A stretch of DNA of 64,000 nt from 2-02-FULL-55-14 sp964473365 (GCA_964473365.1 CAYYOV010000001.1:1-64000); one strand, 5' to 3'; positions 52,085 to 61,511 are shown, counted from the stretch's first letter. Numbers and translations: made by a program. Notes: generated from the letters alone by a model not told the origin.

Positions 52085-53806
52085 ATGGCAGATCAACAGG
52101 CGAAGAACAGCGCCGCACTTTCCGACGCGATGAACGACGAGCTGCTCGAGAGCTTCCTCGTCGAAGCGCGCGAGATCCTCGAGATCCTGGGGCACGATCT
52201 CGTCGAGCTCGAGAAGCGTCCGGCCGACGCTGAGCTCCTCAACAAGATCTTTCGAGGCGTGCACACGCTGAAAGGCACGTCGTCGTTCCTCGGCCTCGGC
52301 TCGGTCTCGGACCTGGCGCATGAATACGAAGACCTGCTCAACAAGCTCCGGAAAGGGGTGTTGCAGGTACGACCGTCCATGATGGATGTGATGCTCGAGG
52401 CTGCGGATGAGCTGCGTCACCTCGTCGCGGCTGTCGAGCATCGGGATGAAACGGTGCGGGATTGCAGTGCAACGATCGAACGGTTGCATCGCGAGATCCG
52501 CGGAGAATCGGCGGAACCGGCCACCGCCGTCGCTCCTGCGGAAGCCCCTGAAATGGTCAGGTCAACGGACGCGAAGACCGCCGACCTGTCGATCCGTGTC
52601 GATGTGAGCCGGCTGGACCATCTGATGAACCTCGTCGGGGAGCTCGTCCTCGCCCGCAACCGCCTCTCGCAGACCTCGGCCGCCATCGGCCAGGAGTTCG
52701 CGGCGTCGGAGCGGACGGGTGAACTGCAGGAAGCGAGCACCCAGGTGGATTTCATCACGACGGAACTCCAGATGGCGGTCATGAAGACGCGCATGGTTCC
52801 GGTCGCGCGTCTCTTCAACCGGTTGCCGCGGCTTGTGCGTGATCTATCGCGTGAAACGGGGAAGCCGGTCGACCTGCAGATCTACGGTGAAGAGACCGAG
52901 CTCGACAAATCGATCATCGAAGAACTCAACGACCCGCTTGTCCATCTGATCCGCAATGCCGTCGACCATGGCATCGAGCCTGAGGCCGAACGGAGGGCTG
53001 CCCATAAAGACCCGGGCGGAACGATCGTTGTCAACGCAGAACATCAGGGAAATCACATCGTCATCTCGATCGAGGATGACGGTCGCGGGATCGACCCGGA
53101 GCGCCTTCGTCGCAAAGCGATCGAGAAGGGTATGATGACCGCGGCGCAGGCTGCCGACCTCACCGATCGCGATGCGATCAATTTGATCTTCGCCCCGGGC
53201 TTCAGCACAGCATCCGAAGTGACGTCGATCTCCGGCCGCGGCGTTGGGATGGACGTGGTACGATCGAACATCGCCAGACTCAAGGGGATCATCGACGTAC
53301 AGTCGCAGCTCGGGCGCGGCACGCTTATCACGCTCAAAGTACCGTTGACCCTGGCCATCATCCAGGGATTGCTGGTGCGGGTGGCGCAGGAGATCTTCGC
53401 CGTGCCACTGGCATCGGTCCTCGAGGTCGTCCGCGTTCATAGAAACGATATCCAGACGGTCAATGGACGATGGACGATCCGTCTGCGCGATACGGTCCTG
53501 CCGCTCGTGTCGCTCGGCGGGATCTTGAATGTCCCGCATGTGTCGAATGAACATCCGTGGCTGTATGTCGTCGTCGTAGGATGGGCCGACCAACGCACCG
53601 GCCTCGTCGTCGACGCGATGATGGGACAGCGGGAAGTAGTGATCAAATCCCTGGGGGATTATCTGAGCAACACCACCGGCATCGCGGGTTCGACGATCCT
53701 GGGTGACGGCCGCACGATCCTGATCGTCGATGTCGGTCAATTGATGACGTTGGTCAGCGGATCTACCGCCGACGTGAACCGCTCGGCTGCCAGCCTGCGC
53801 AGCTGA
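52085..53806 (+). CDS. cheA: Chemotaxis histidine kinase CheA
   Basis: 573 residues, 9 bp after the second cheZ-like gene. Hpt domain with phospho-accepting His60 (FRGVHTLKGTSSFLGL), a short Ala/Pro linker in place of a P2 domain, the dimerisation domain (SRLDHLMNLVGELVLARNRL), HATPase (DPLVHLIRNAVDHGIEPEAER, DDGRGIDPERL, GRGVGMDVVRSNI) and a C-terminal CheW-like domain (GLLVRVAQEIFAVPLASVLEVVRV). The absence of a P2 domain suggests direct transfer to its receivers. Confidence 0.97.
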   Translation: MADQQAKNSAALSDAMNDELLESFLVEAREILEILGHDLVELEKRPADAELLNKIFRGVHTLKGTSSFLGLGSVSDLAHEYEDLLNKLRKGVLQVRPSMMDVMLEAADELRHLVAAVEHRDETVRDCSATIERLHREIRGESAEPATAVAPAEAPEMVRSTDAKTADLSIRVDVSRLDHLMNLVGELVLARNRLSQTSAAIGQEFAASERTGELQEASTQVDFITTELQMAVMKTRMVPVARLFNRLPRLVRDLSRETGKPVDLQIYGEETELDKSIIEELNDPLVHLIRNAVDHGIEPEAERRAAHKDPGGTIVVNAEHQGNHIVISIEDDGRGIDPERLRRKAIEKGMMTAAQAADLTDRDAINLIFAPGFSTASEVTSISGRGVGMDVVRSNIARLKGIIDVQSQLGRGTLITLKVPLTLAIIQGLLVRVAQEIFAVPLASVLEVVRVHRNDIQTVNGRWTIRLRDTVLPLVSLGGILNVPHVSNEHPWLYVVVVGWADQRTGLVVDAMMGQREVVIKSLGDYLSNTTGIAGSTILGDGRTILIVDVGQLMTLVSGSTADVNRSAASLRS

Positions 53807-53825
53807 ATCGAAGAGGAGAACGATC

Positions 53826-54179
53826 ATGCCAGTAGCGTGGATGCACTACCGGAACAAACCGATCCTGTTCGCCGACTACCGCGGACTGAACGGTCGCCAC
53901 AAGGCTCGTTTGTATCGTCGCCAGGCGAACGAAATGGACCGTGTGGACAGCGGCGTGGCGGTCATTTGCCGCTTTGATGGGGCACCGCTCGAGGGCGGTT
54001 CGATGACCCGCGTTCTTCGACTGGCACGCGCCGTCCTCCGCACCAAGTCGGGACGCGGCGCCGTCGTCGTCGAGAACCCGGTCTCGCGCGCGGCCGTCCG
54101 TCTGTGGGCGCATCTGGCTGGTCCCCATCTCGTTCCTTTCTCGACCGAACGCGAAGCCTTGGAGTGGGTGGTACGATGA
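53826..54179 (+). CDS. STAS-like small protein between cheA and cheB
   Basis: 117 residues, 19 bp after cheA, overlapping the cheB start (ATGA). The mixed alpha/beta pattern with an N-terminal HYRNKPILFADYRGLNGRHKARLYRR and a closing LVPFSTEREALEWVV helix resembles the STAS/SpoIIAA-like proteins of unknown function found in many Bacteroidota. No phosphorylatable Ser is obvious. Strict coupling with cheA and cheB implies a role in the chemosensory complex. Confidence 0.65.
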   Translation: MPVAWMHYRNKPILFADYRGLNGRHKARLYRRQANEMDRVDSGVAVICRFDGAPLEGGSMTRVLRLARAVLRTKSGRGAVVVENPVSRAAVRLWAHLAGPHLVPFSTEREALEWVVR

Positions 54180-55342
54180 TGCAGCGGGGCCATATTGCCC
54201 CCGTTGGACCGGGTACCTCGCGGCCGATCAGCGTAATCGTGATCGACGATTCCGCGTTCATGCGCAAGGCCCTGAGCTCGATGCTGGAATCCGACCCGGA
54301 CATCAAAGTGGTCGCGGTCGCACGCGACGGTCAGGAAGGACTGGATAAGATCGACCGTCTGCGGCCGGATGTCGTGACGCTCGACGTCGAAATGCCTGGC
54401 ATGGACGGCTTGTCGGCTCTCCGGGTCATCATGCGGGAACATCCGGTACCCGTTCTGATGGTCAGCTCGTTGACGACCGAAGGCGCGCAGGCGACGATGG
54501 AAGCGCTCGACCTCGGCGCCGTCGACTTCATCTCGAAAGAAATGTCGTTTGTCTCTGTCGGTATCCTTCAGATCCGGGACGAACTGGTGGCGAAGGTCCG
54601 AGAGATCGCCACGAGCCGGTATGTGCGTTTGCGGTTCGAGACCATGCGGCAACGCAAGAAGCCAGCGGTTGCCGCGCTAGCACGCCCCTCGATCGCGCCT
54701 GTCGGCGTTCCGGCCTCTGGACTGTCTGCGGTGGCGGTCGGGATCTCGACCGGCGGACCGCTGGCGCTCCTGGAGATGATCCCGCGGCTGCCGGCAGATT
54801 TCCCGCTGCCCGTGGTCGTCGTGCAACACATGCCACCCCATTTCACGCAAACAATGTCCCAGCGGCTCAACTCGGTCAGCGCGGTCACCGTCAAAGAAGC
54901 GGCCACGGGGGACCGCCTCGCATCCGGTTGTGTCTACGTTGCACCTGGCGGTCGGCACCTGACATTCGCACGTGACCGGGAAGAGATGACCGTGGTCGTC
55001 ACTGACGAGCCGCGGACCACGTTGTATAAACCCTCGGCCGATGTCATGATGCTGTCGCTGGCGGCTGTCGCCCCTCGTCCCGTCGTAGGCCTGATCATGA
55101 CGGGAATGGGGAAGGATGGACTGAACGGCCTTCGATCGATCAAGAACCGGGGCGGCCTGGTCATCGCCCAGGATGAATCGTCATGCGTCGTCTACGGCAT
55201 GCCACGGGCCGCCGTCGATGACGGCATCGCAGATGCCATCCTGAGTCTTGATGAAATCCCGTCTGCCCTCGTCGGCATTGGCCAGCGGATGCGCCGGCCG
55301 GCGACCGTACCTTCAAACTTGACCCATGACCTACTTGCCTGA
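54176..55342 (+). CDS. cheB: Chemotaxis methylesterase/glutamine deamidase CheB
   Basis: 388 residues from ATG 54176 (a second ATG directly follows). Receiver with Asp24/Asp25 and phospho-acceptor Asp70 (VVTLDVEMPGMDGL), a linker, then the esterase domain: catalytic Ser in GISTGGPLAL, His in VVVQHMPPHFTQTM, Asp in LIMTGMGKDGLNG. Removes methyl groups added by CheR. Overlaps the downstream receiver gene by 17 bp. Confidence 0.97.
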   Translation: MMQRGHIAPVGPGTSRPISVIVIDDSAFMRKALSSMLESDPDIKVVAVARDGQEGLDKIDRLRPDVVTLDVEMPGMDGLSALRVIMREHPVPVLMVSSLTTEGAQATMEALDLGAVDFISKEMSFVSVGILQIRDELVAKVREIATSRYVRLRFETMRQRKKPAVAALARPSIAPVGVPASGLSAVAVGISTGGPLALLEMIPRLPADFPLPVVVVQHMPPHFTQTMSQRLNSVSAVTVKEAATGDRLASGCVYVAPGGRHLTFARDREEMTVVVTDEPRTTLYKPSADVMMLSLAAVAPRPVVGLIMTGMGKDGLNGLRSIKNRGGLVIAQDESSCVVYGMPRAAVDDGIADAILSLDEIPSALVGIGQRMRRPATVPSNLTHDLLA

Positions 55343-55763
55343 CATCGAAATCTTGCTGGTCGAAGACGACCCGCACGATGCGGACCTGACCATGCACACC
55401 TTGCGCGGACACGGCCTGACGGATAAGCTTGCGCACGTCTCCGACGGAGCGGACGCGTGGGCATGGCTTCAGCGCTATGTCGATGCCGGTCAGTCGTCGT
55501 TGCGGCTCATTCTGCTCGACCTGAAGCTTCCGCGTCTCAACGGCATGGAAGTGCTCGACAGGATCAAGGCACATCCCCAGATGCGCCGTATCCCCGTCGT
55601 CGTCATGACCTCCTCCCAGCAAGAGGCTGACCTCCTGACCTGCTACGACCTGGGCGTCAATAGCTACATCGTGAAACCCCTCCAATTCACAGACTTTTCC
55701 CGGGTCGTAACGGGCCTGGGGGAATACTGGATGGAACTGAACACCACTTTGGCCAGCCGGTAG
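55326..55763 (+). CDS. Single-domain response regulator (Rcp1 type)
   Basis: 145 residues from ATG 55326. Receiver only: LLVEDDPHDADLT, the phospho-acceptor Asp in LILLDLKLPRLNGMEVL, switch VVVMTSS, and YIVKPLQFTDF. It is clearly related to the receiver at 39615 (same loop and C-terminal GLGEYW helix). The hybrid kinase 22 bp downstream is a possible donor. Confidence 0.93.
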   Translation: MTYLPDIEILLVEDDPHDADLTMHTLRGHGLTDKLAHVSDGADAWAWLQRYVDAGQSSLRLILLDLKLPRLNGMEVLDRIKAHPQMRRIPVVVMTSSQQEADLLTCYDLGVNSYIVKPLQFTDFSRVVTGLGEYWMELNTTLASR

Positions 55764-55785
55764 GCGGCCGACTACGGAACCGACC

Positions 55786-58554
55786 ATGGACAATCGAGTC
55801 AACATCCTCCTTGTCGAAGATATTCCAATCGACGCCGAGCTCACCGAACGGGAGCTGATGAACGCCAATATCCCGTGTCAGGTGACACGCGTGGCCACGA
55901 AGAAGAAGTTCCTTCGGGCCCTCGAGGAAGACCTACCGGACATCATCCTGGCCGACTACACGTTGCCGCAGTTCTCCGGTCTGGAAGCGCTCAAACTGGT
56001 CAAAGAGCGAAACGTATCGGTGCCGTTCATTCTGGTGACCGGTACACAGCGTGAAGAAGTGGCCGTTGAGTGCATGAAGGAGGGAGCGGACGACTACATC
56101 CTGAAGACCAGCCTCAAGCGCTTGCCGGGTGCCATTCAGAACGCGCTTGCCAAGCGGAAGGCCGAACAGGAGAGGGTGGTACTGCAGGAAGAGCTTCAGC
56201 GGTCGGCGGCTCGTACGCTCACGATCTTCGAGAGCATCACCGATGCGTTCTTCGCCGTCACGGCCGACTGGCATTTGATGTATCTCAACCCAAAGTCCGA
56301 CGACTTCTTGAAACGGATGCAGAAGTCCCGCCAGGACCTTTGGGGAAGCATGTGGTGGGATGAATTCCCTATGCCCGAGGCGTCCCCGGGTCGAAAGGCG
56401 CTGTTGCGCGCCATGACCGAGGGCGTCCCCGCAGAATTCGAGGAATATTTCGCCGCGTTCGATGCCTGGCTGTACGTTCGTGCATATCCGGCTGACGACG
56501 GACTTTCCATTTACGCGCAGGACATTACCGACCGCAAGCGGTCGGAAACGCTTCAGCGCGCCGTCTACCGGATCTCGGAAGCCACGAGCATGGGGGGCAG
56601 TCTCGTCGAATTGTTCGGTCGTCTACATGAGATCGTCGGCGAACTGATGCCCGCCCGGAATTTTTCCATCGCCCTGAGGAATGCGAACGCCGACAGCCCC
56701 ACGTTCGCCTATTTCTCGGACGAACATCCTGATACGGCCGCGGTGCGTAGCACGGGCATCTGTTTGGCGGAGTACGTGCTGCGTCAGAACCGACCGATGA
56801 TCGTGTCGGCCGAAGAATATGCGCGCCTCCATGACACTGGGGCCATCGCGAACGGACCGGCCCATTTCATAGACTGGCTCGGTGTACCGCTCCGTTCCTC
56901 ACAGGGTCCGGTCGGCGTCATCGCCGTCTGCAGCTATGCGGAAGGCATGCGGTTCGGAGAAAACGAGCAGAACATCCTCTCCTACGTGTCCGAACAGATC
57001 GCGATGGCGATCGAGCGAAAACGAGCCGAGGAAAAGATCCGCGATCAGGTACGCCTGCTCGACATCGCACAAGACGCCATTCTCGAGCTCGACATGGAGC
57101 ATCGTGTGGTGTTCTGGAATAAGAGCGCTGAACGCATCTACGGATGGACCTCATCAGAGGCACTGGGTCAACGGGCCGAAGACCTGTTCCAGCGCCAGCA
57201 GACTCATCTGGAAGCGGCGCTGAAAGAAGTGATGGCGTCCGGGCTCTGGTTCGGCGAGCTGACACAGGTCAACAAGGGCGGACAGCCGGTCCTCGTTGAA
57301 AGCCGCTGGAACCTCGTGCGGAACGACGAAGGCCAGCCGAAGTCGGTCCTCGTGATCAACACGGATATCACAGAAAAGAAGCAACTCGAGCGGCAGTTCC
57401 TTCGTGCCCAACGCATGGAGAGTATCGGCACGCTTGCCAGCGGCATCGCCCACGACCTGAACAACGTCCTGGCGCCGATGCGGATGGCGATCCCGCTCCT
57501 GCGTGACGCGCTCACGACCCCGTCATCGAAGACCATCCTTGAAACGCTCGAGATGACGGCGAAACGGGGCGAAGGGATCGTGAAGCAGGTTCTCTCGTTC
57601 GTGCGTGGAATGGAAGGCGAACGCTCGGCCTTGAAGTTGAAGCACCTCGTCAACGAGACCTCGCGGTTCCTGCGCGAGACGGTGAACCCGTCGATCAAGA
57701 TCATGACCCGATGCCCGGCCGACCTCTGGCAGGTGAAGGGCGACGCCACACAGCTGTCGCAAGTCCTTATGAACCTGTCGGTGAACGCTCGCGATGCGAT
57801 GCCCGAAGGCGGCACCCTGCGCGTCGAGCTCCAGAACCTTACGTTGAGTCCGGAGATGTCGGCCCGCCACCTGGATGCCAAGCCTGGCCCGTACGTCCTC
57901 CTGACCGTGGCCGATACCGGCATGGGGATCCCGGCCGAAAACCTGAGCAGGATTTTCGATCCGTTCTTCACGACGAAAGACCCGGGCAAAGGAACAGGTC
58001 TTGGCCTGGCGACCGTGGCAACGATCGTCAAGAGTCACGGTGGCTTCATCGATCTCCAAAGCGAGATCGGCCGCGGAACGCAGTTCAAGGTCTACCTGCC
58101 GGCGACGGAGGTTGAACAGGCCGAGGTCGAAGCGGCAGCGCAGGAGATCCCGTCGGGACACGGCGAGACGATCCTGGTCGTCGAGGACGAAGAGAGCGTC
58201 TCGGGCCTCATCCAGACCATCCTGTTGGGAAAAAACTACAACGTCCTGTCCGCAGCGGACGGAACCGAAGCCCTCGCGGTCTACATGGCCAACCGCGAGC
58301 AGATCCAACTCGTCCTCGTGGACATGCTCATGCCCGTGCTCGATGGAGCGGCGACCATCCGTGCGCTTCGAAAGATCAACAGCGACCTGAAGATCGTCGC
58401 CATGAGCGGCCTCCTGCTGGAGAAGGCCTCGGACGAGAACACGACGTTGCTGAAATCGCTTCCATTCCTGTCGAAGCCGTTCGATCCTGAGGCCCTGTTG
58501 CGGATCATGGCGTCGGTGCTGGCGACGGAAGAATCACTCGTCGAAGCGGCGTAA
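55786..58554 (+). CDS. Hybrid histidine kinase: receiver-PAS-GAF-PAS-HisKA-HATPase-receiver
   Basis: 922 residues, cytoplasmic. N-terminal receiver (Asp57 in IILADYTLP; LVEDIPID), a PAS domain (~140-255), GAF (~260-420), PAS (~425-540, DIAQDAILELDMEHRVVFWNKSAERIYGW), HisKA with His in ASGIAHDLNNVLAPMRMA (~residue 556), HATPase (MNLSVNARDAM, DTGMGIP, GTGLGLATV), and a C-terminal receiver (VVEDEESVSGLI...LVLVDMLMPVLDG). A phosphorelay of this build could feed the chemotaxis receivers. Directly followed by the HerA-type gene after 21 bp. Confidence 0.93.
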   Translation: MDNRVNILLVEDIPIDAELTERELMNANIPCQVTRVATKKKFLRALEEDLPDIILADYTLPQFSGLEALKLVKERNVSVPFILVTGTQREEVAVECMKEGADDYILKTSLKRLPGAIQNALAKRKAEQERVVLQEELQRSAARTLTIFESITDAFFAVTADWHLMYLNPKSDDFLKRMQKSRQDLWGSMWWDEFPMPEASPGRKALLRAMTEGVPAEFEEYFAAFDAWLYVRAYPADDGLSIYAQDITDRKRSETLQRAVYRISEATSMGGSLVELFGRLHEIVGELMPARNFSIALRNANADSPTFAYFSDEHPDTAAVRSTGICLAEYVLRQNRPMIVSAEEYARLHDTGAIANGPAHFIDWLGVPLRSSQGPVGVIAVCSYAEGMRFGENEQNILSYVSEQIAMAIERKRAEEKIRDQVRLLDIAQDAILELDMEHRVVFWNKSAERIYGWTSSEALGQRAEDLFQRQQTHLEAALKEVMASGLWFGELTQVNKGGQPVLVESRWNLVRNDEGQPKSVLVINTDITEKKQLERQFLRAQRMESIGTLASGIAHDLNNVLAPMRMAIPLLRDALTTPSSKTILETLEMTAKRGEGIVKQVLSFVRGMEGERSALKLKHLVNETSRFLRETVNPSIKIMTRCPADLWQVKGDATQLSQVLMNLSVNARDAMPEGGTLRVELQNLTLSPEMSARHLDAKPGPYVLLTVADTGMGIPAENLSRIFDPFFTTKDPGKGTGLGLATVATIVKSHGGFIDLQSEIGRGTQFKVYLPATEVEQAEVEAAAQEIPSGHGETILVVEDEESVSGLIQTILLGKNYNVLSAADGTEALAVYMANREQIQLVLVDMLMPVLDGAATIRALRKINSDLKIVAMSGLLLEKASDENTTLLKSLPFLSKPFDPEALLRIMASVLATEESLVEAA

Positions 58555-58575
58555 GGGCGCAAAGGAGAACGCATC

Positions 58576-60171
58576 ATGGCCACGCCCGCAAATTGGGAAC
58601 AGAAACGCATCGGTACCGTCCGCGACGTCACGACGAGCGGCCTGACGGTCGAGATCGACCCGAAGGTGTCGAAGCTCATCCTGCCGCTGAACGGCAAGAG
58701 CTACCCGATCGGCCAGATCGGCACGTATGTGCTCGTTCCGGTCAACAAGTCGGTCCTGCTCGGCATGATCGCCGGATTCCACAAGGTCGGCGTCCACGAG
58801 AACGGAAGCGTCCACTCGCTGTTCGAAATGAACGTAACGCTCGTGGGCATGGTCAAGAACGGCATGTTCGAACGGGGCGTGTCGACGTTCCCGACGGCCG
58901 ATGCCCCCGTGTATCTCCTGGAAGACAAAGACCTTTCCGTCGCCTTCTCCGTCTATCAGCGCTATGGATTCTCGGTGGGACGCCTGTCGTTGTTCGAGAA
59001 CGAGCGCGCCCATCTCGACCCCAACCGGTTCTTCGGCAAGCACCTGGCGGTCGTTGGGGCCAGCGGTTCTGGAAAATCCTCGACAGTCGCGTCGATCCTA
59101 CAGAAGGTCGTCGGATACCCCGATACGAACGTCATCATCCTCGATATTCACAACGAGTACCAAAGCGCATTTCCCGAGAACAGCCAGTATCTCAATCTGA
59201 CAGAGCTCGAGCTGCCGTTCTGGCTCATGAACTTCCAGGAGCTGCTGGAGCTGTTCATCGACAATTCTGACGAGAACGCCGCCGCCCAGATCACCGTCCT
59301 CAAGGACCTTGTGTATCAGGCGAAACGGGACCAGAACCCCGAGCTGAAGAACGTGCTGACGGTCGATACGCCCGTCTACTACAATCTGACCGAAGTGCGG
59401 ACGAAGATCGAGGCCCTCGACAGTGAACCGGGAGGACCGTTCCAGGGCAAGTTCGCCCGCTTCCTCGTCCAGCTTGACACCAAGTTGAATGATCCACGAT
59501 ATGATTTTCTCTTCCGGCCTCGGCTCTACATCCATTCGTCGACCATCGAAGAACTGCTCGGCAAGATGTTCGGGATGAACGGCCGTTCGAAGATCACGAT
59601 CATGGACATGAGCGGCGTGCCGTTCGATATCGTCAATACGATCGTCTCCCTTGTCGCCCGTCTTGCCTTCGATTTCAATTTCTGGAACAAGAACCGCCGG
59701 GAGTTCCCCATCCTTCTTGTCTTTGAAGAGGCGCACAACTACCTTTCTTCGTCGAGCGAGGGAACCCGGGCAGCTCGCCGAACGATCGAACGGATCGCGA
59801 AGGAAGGACGGAAGTACGGCGTGAGTTGCATGATCGTGAGCCAGCGTCCGTCCGATATCTCCGAAACGATCCTTTCGCAGTGCAACAATTTCGTCGTGCT
59901 CCGACTGACGAATCCCGTCGACCAGAACTATGTCCGGCGGCTCGTGGCCGACACGTTCCCGGGACTCGAGAACCTCCTGCCGTCGCTGCGTCCGGGGGAG
60001 GCGCTCGTCGTTGGGGACGCCGTTCCCATGCCGTTGCGGGTGCAGGTCGATATGCCGGACCCCGAACCGACGAGTGCGGACATCAAGTTCTTCGACAAGT
60101 GGAAGCTGCGCCAGGCGCCGACCGACGTCAGTGACGTCGTCCGACGGTGGTGGTACCAGGAACGAGCATAA
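58576..60171 (+). CDS. HerA-type ATPase (HAS-barrel + FtsK/HerA AAA+)
   Basis: 531 residues. An N-terminal HAS-like beta-barrel (~1-130, IGTVRDVTTSGLTVEIDP...GTYVLVPVNKSVLLGMIAGF), then the ATPase: Walker A VVGASGSGKSSTVASIL (~165), ILDIHNEYQSAF, Walker B ILLVFEEAHNYLS, arginine-finger-like VSQRPSDISETILSQCNNFVVLRLTNPVDQNYVRR. HerA proteins form hexameric DNA translocases, classically with NurA nuclease or Sir2/DUF4297 effectors. No nuclease is adjacent. Its place at the tail of the chemotaxis operon, next to a receiver protein, is unusual. Confidence 0.85.
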   Translation: MATPANWEQKRIGTVRDVTTSGLTVEIDPKVSKLILPLNGKSYPIGQIGTYVLVPVNKSVLLGMIAGFHKVGVHENGSVHSLFEMNVTLVGMVKNGMFERGVSTFPTADAPVYLLEDKDLSVAFSVYQRYGFSVGRLSLFENERAHLDPNRFFGKHLAVVGASGSGKSSTVASILQKVVGYPDTNVIILDIHNEYQSAFPENSQYLNLTELELPFWLMNFQELLELFIDNSDENAAAQITVLKDLVYQAKRDQNPELKNVLTVDTPVYYNLTEVRTKIEALDSEPGGPFQGKFARFLVQLDTKLNDPRYDFLFRPRLYIHSSTIEELLGKMFGMNGRSKITIMDMSGVPFDIVNTIVSLVARLAFDFNFWNKNRREFPILLVFEEAHNYLSSSSEGTRAARRTIERIAKEGRKYGVSCMIVSQRPSDISETILSQCNNFVVLRLTNPVDQNYVRRLVADTFPGLENLLPSLRPGEALVVGDAVPMPLRVQVDMPDPEPTSADIKFFDKWKLRQAPTDVSDVVRRWWYQERA

Positions 60172-60188
60172 GCGGTCCAATCAGGGCC

Positions 60189-61427
60189 ATGTCTAAAGAA
60201 ACTCCCCATACCCTCAGCAAGCCCGAGGAACTGCGCAAGCAGGCGAACGAGATCCTCAAGGGCGTCGATCAGCTGATCAAGGCTGGCAACCTTCCGGAAG
60301 CCCAGGCCGAGATCAGTCGGGCGAAGGCCATTGATCCGAACAACGCGTACATCTACGCGTTCGAGGAACGGATCTCGTTCTTGCGCGCGGAGGATCAGCG
60401 GAAAAAGGGAGATGCCGCCGTTCGCCAGCAGCGCGAGGACGATGCGAAAGCGCGTCTCGAAGCCGAGCGGAAACGGTTGGAAGACGAACGGAAGGCCCGT
60501 GAGGAAGAATCAAAGCGCCGGCTTGAGGCAGAGCGGGTCAAGAAGGCCCAGACGCCGGCACCAGCACCCGCGGCGGCCAAACCGGCCGGACTGACCGACC
60601 GACAGAAGGCCGAGCAGGAAGCCAAGCGCAAATTCGAAGAGGACTTCAAGAAAGCCGAAGCGGAACGGCAGAAGGCGGCGAAGCCGGCGGCGAGCAACAA
60701 CGCCAACGATCCGGCGAACATTTACAAGAAAGTACTATTGCTGGCGTGGGCAGACGGGGCTTTGTCGAAGGAAGAGGTGGCCCAGCTCGCAGCGCTCCGC
60801 ACGTCGCTGACCATCACCGATGACATCCATAACCGCCTCGAAGCGGACGTCAAGCGCGAGTCGTATGCACAGGCCTTCAAGATCGCATGGACTTCGGGCC
60901 TCAATGCCAAGGAACGCGGTACGGTCGTCACAGAATTGCGCCGAAAGTTCTCGATCGGGCCGACCGAGCACGCCAAGATCGAGTCGAAGGTCCTTGCCGA
61001 ACTCGGCCCTGAACATCATCAGCAATCGATCGTCATCGTGGATGATGAAGATGCCATGCGGATGCTCATCACTCAGGTGCTCGAGGAATCAGGGTTCGTC
61101 GTCCAGGCGTTCAGCACGTCAGACGAGGCCATCGTGGCCCTCAAAGACCTGACGCCCGACATGATCCTCTCCGATATCAATCTTGACACGTCAACGATGG
61201 GCGGATTCTCCTTCTATGAAAAGGTCCGGCTCTATCAGCACCTCGCCATGGTTCCGTTCATGTTCCTGAGCGGCCTGAAGGACGAGGGGATGATCCGCTA
61301 CGGCAAGGGGCTGGGCGCGGACGATTACCTCACAAAACCCTTCTCCAACGAGCTCCTGCTCGACACGATCCGCGGCAAGATCAAGCGCTATCGTCAGATG
61401 CGCCCGCAGCCGGTCGCCGCTTCCTGA
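60189..61427 (+). CDS. TPR/coiled-coil/TerB-like protein with C-terminal receiver
   Basis: 412 residues from ATG 60189 (the longer frame upstream overlaps the HerA gene). Order: an N-terminal TPR-like pair (~residues 10-70, EELRKQANEILKGVDQLIKAGNLPEAQAEISRAKAIDPNNAYIYAFEERISFL), a Lys/Arg/Glu/Ala-rich coiled coil (~70-175), a TerB/DUF533-like helical domain (~185-275, IYKKVLLLAWADGALSKEEVAQLAALRTSLTI), then a receiver (~280-400) with VDDEDAMRMLI, acceptor Asp in ILSDINLDTSTMGG, and YLTKPFSNELL. No DNA-binding domain. An adaptor that links phosphorylation to the neighbouring HerA-type ATPase is a fair hypothesis. I know no described protein with this exact combination. Confidence 0.75.
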   Translation: MSKETPHTLSKPEELRKQANEILKGVDQLIKAGNLPEAQAEISRAKAIDPNNAYIYAFEERISFLRAEDQRKKGDAAVRQQREDDAKARLEAERKRLEDERKAREEESKRRLEAERVKKAQTPAPAPAAAKPAGLTDRQKAEQEAKRKFEEDFKKAEAERQKAAKPAASNNANDPANIYKKVLLLAWADGALSKEEVAQLAALRTSLTITDDIHNRLEADVKRESYAQAFKIAWTSGLNAKERGTVVTELRRKFSIGPTEHAKIESKVLAELGPEHHQQSIVIVDDEDAMRMLITQVLEESGFVVQAFSTSDEAIVALKDLTPDMILSDINLDTSTMGGFSFYEKVRLYQHLAMVPFMFLSGLKDEGMIRYGKGLGADDYLTKPFSNELLLDTIRGKIKRYRQMRPQPVAAS

Positions 61428-61477
61428 TCTTCTCGGTCTTGCGACGAGAGTCGTGTGACGGTGGTCGCGCACGCGAC

Positions 61478-61508
61478 TTGCGCGCTCTCGTGCGCATTCG
61501 TACCTTGC
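61478..61508 (+). promoter_or_regulatory. Promoter TTG-N20-TACCTTGC
   Basis: TTG (61478-61480), exactly 20 bp, TACCTTGC (61501-61508). The ATG at 61512 lies 3 nt after the box, as at 31979, so a leaderless transcript is likely. Confidence 0.6.
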
Positions 61509-61511
61509 CTC

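Noticed and set aside
14525..60171. Sir2 + HerA antiphage defence pair
   Set aside because: The sirtuin (14.5 kb) is a stand-alone CobB-type deacylase overlapping pyk; the HerA-type gene is about 43 kb away in another operon. No defence nuclease or other defence gene is present.
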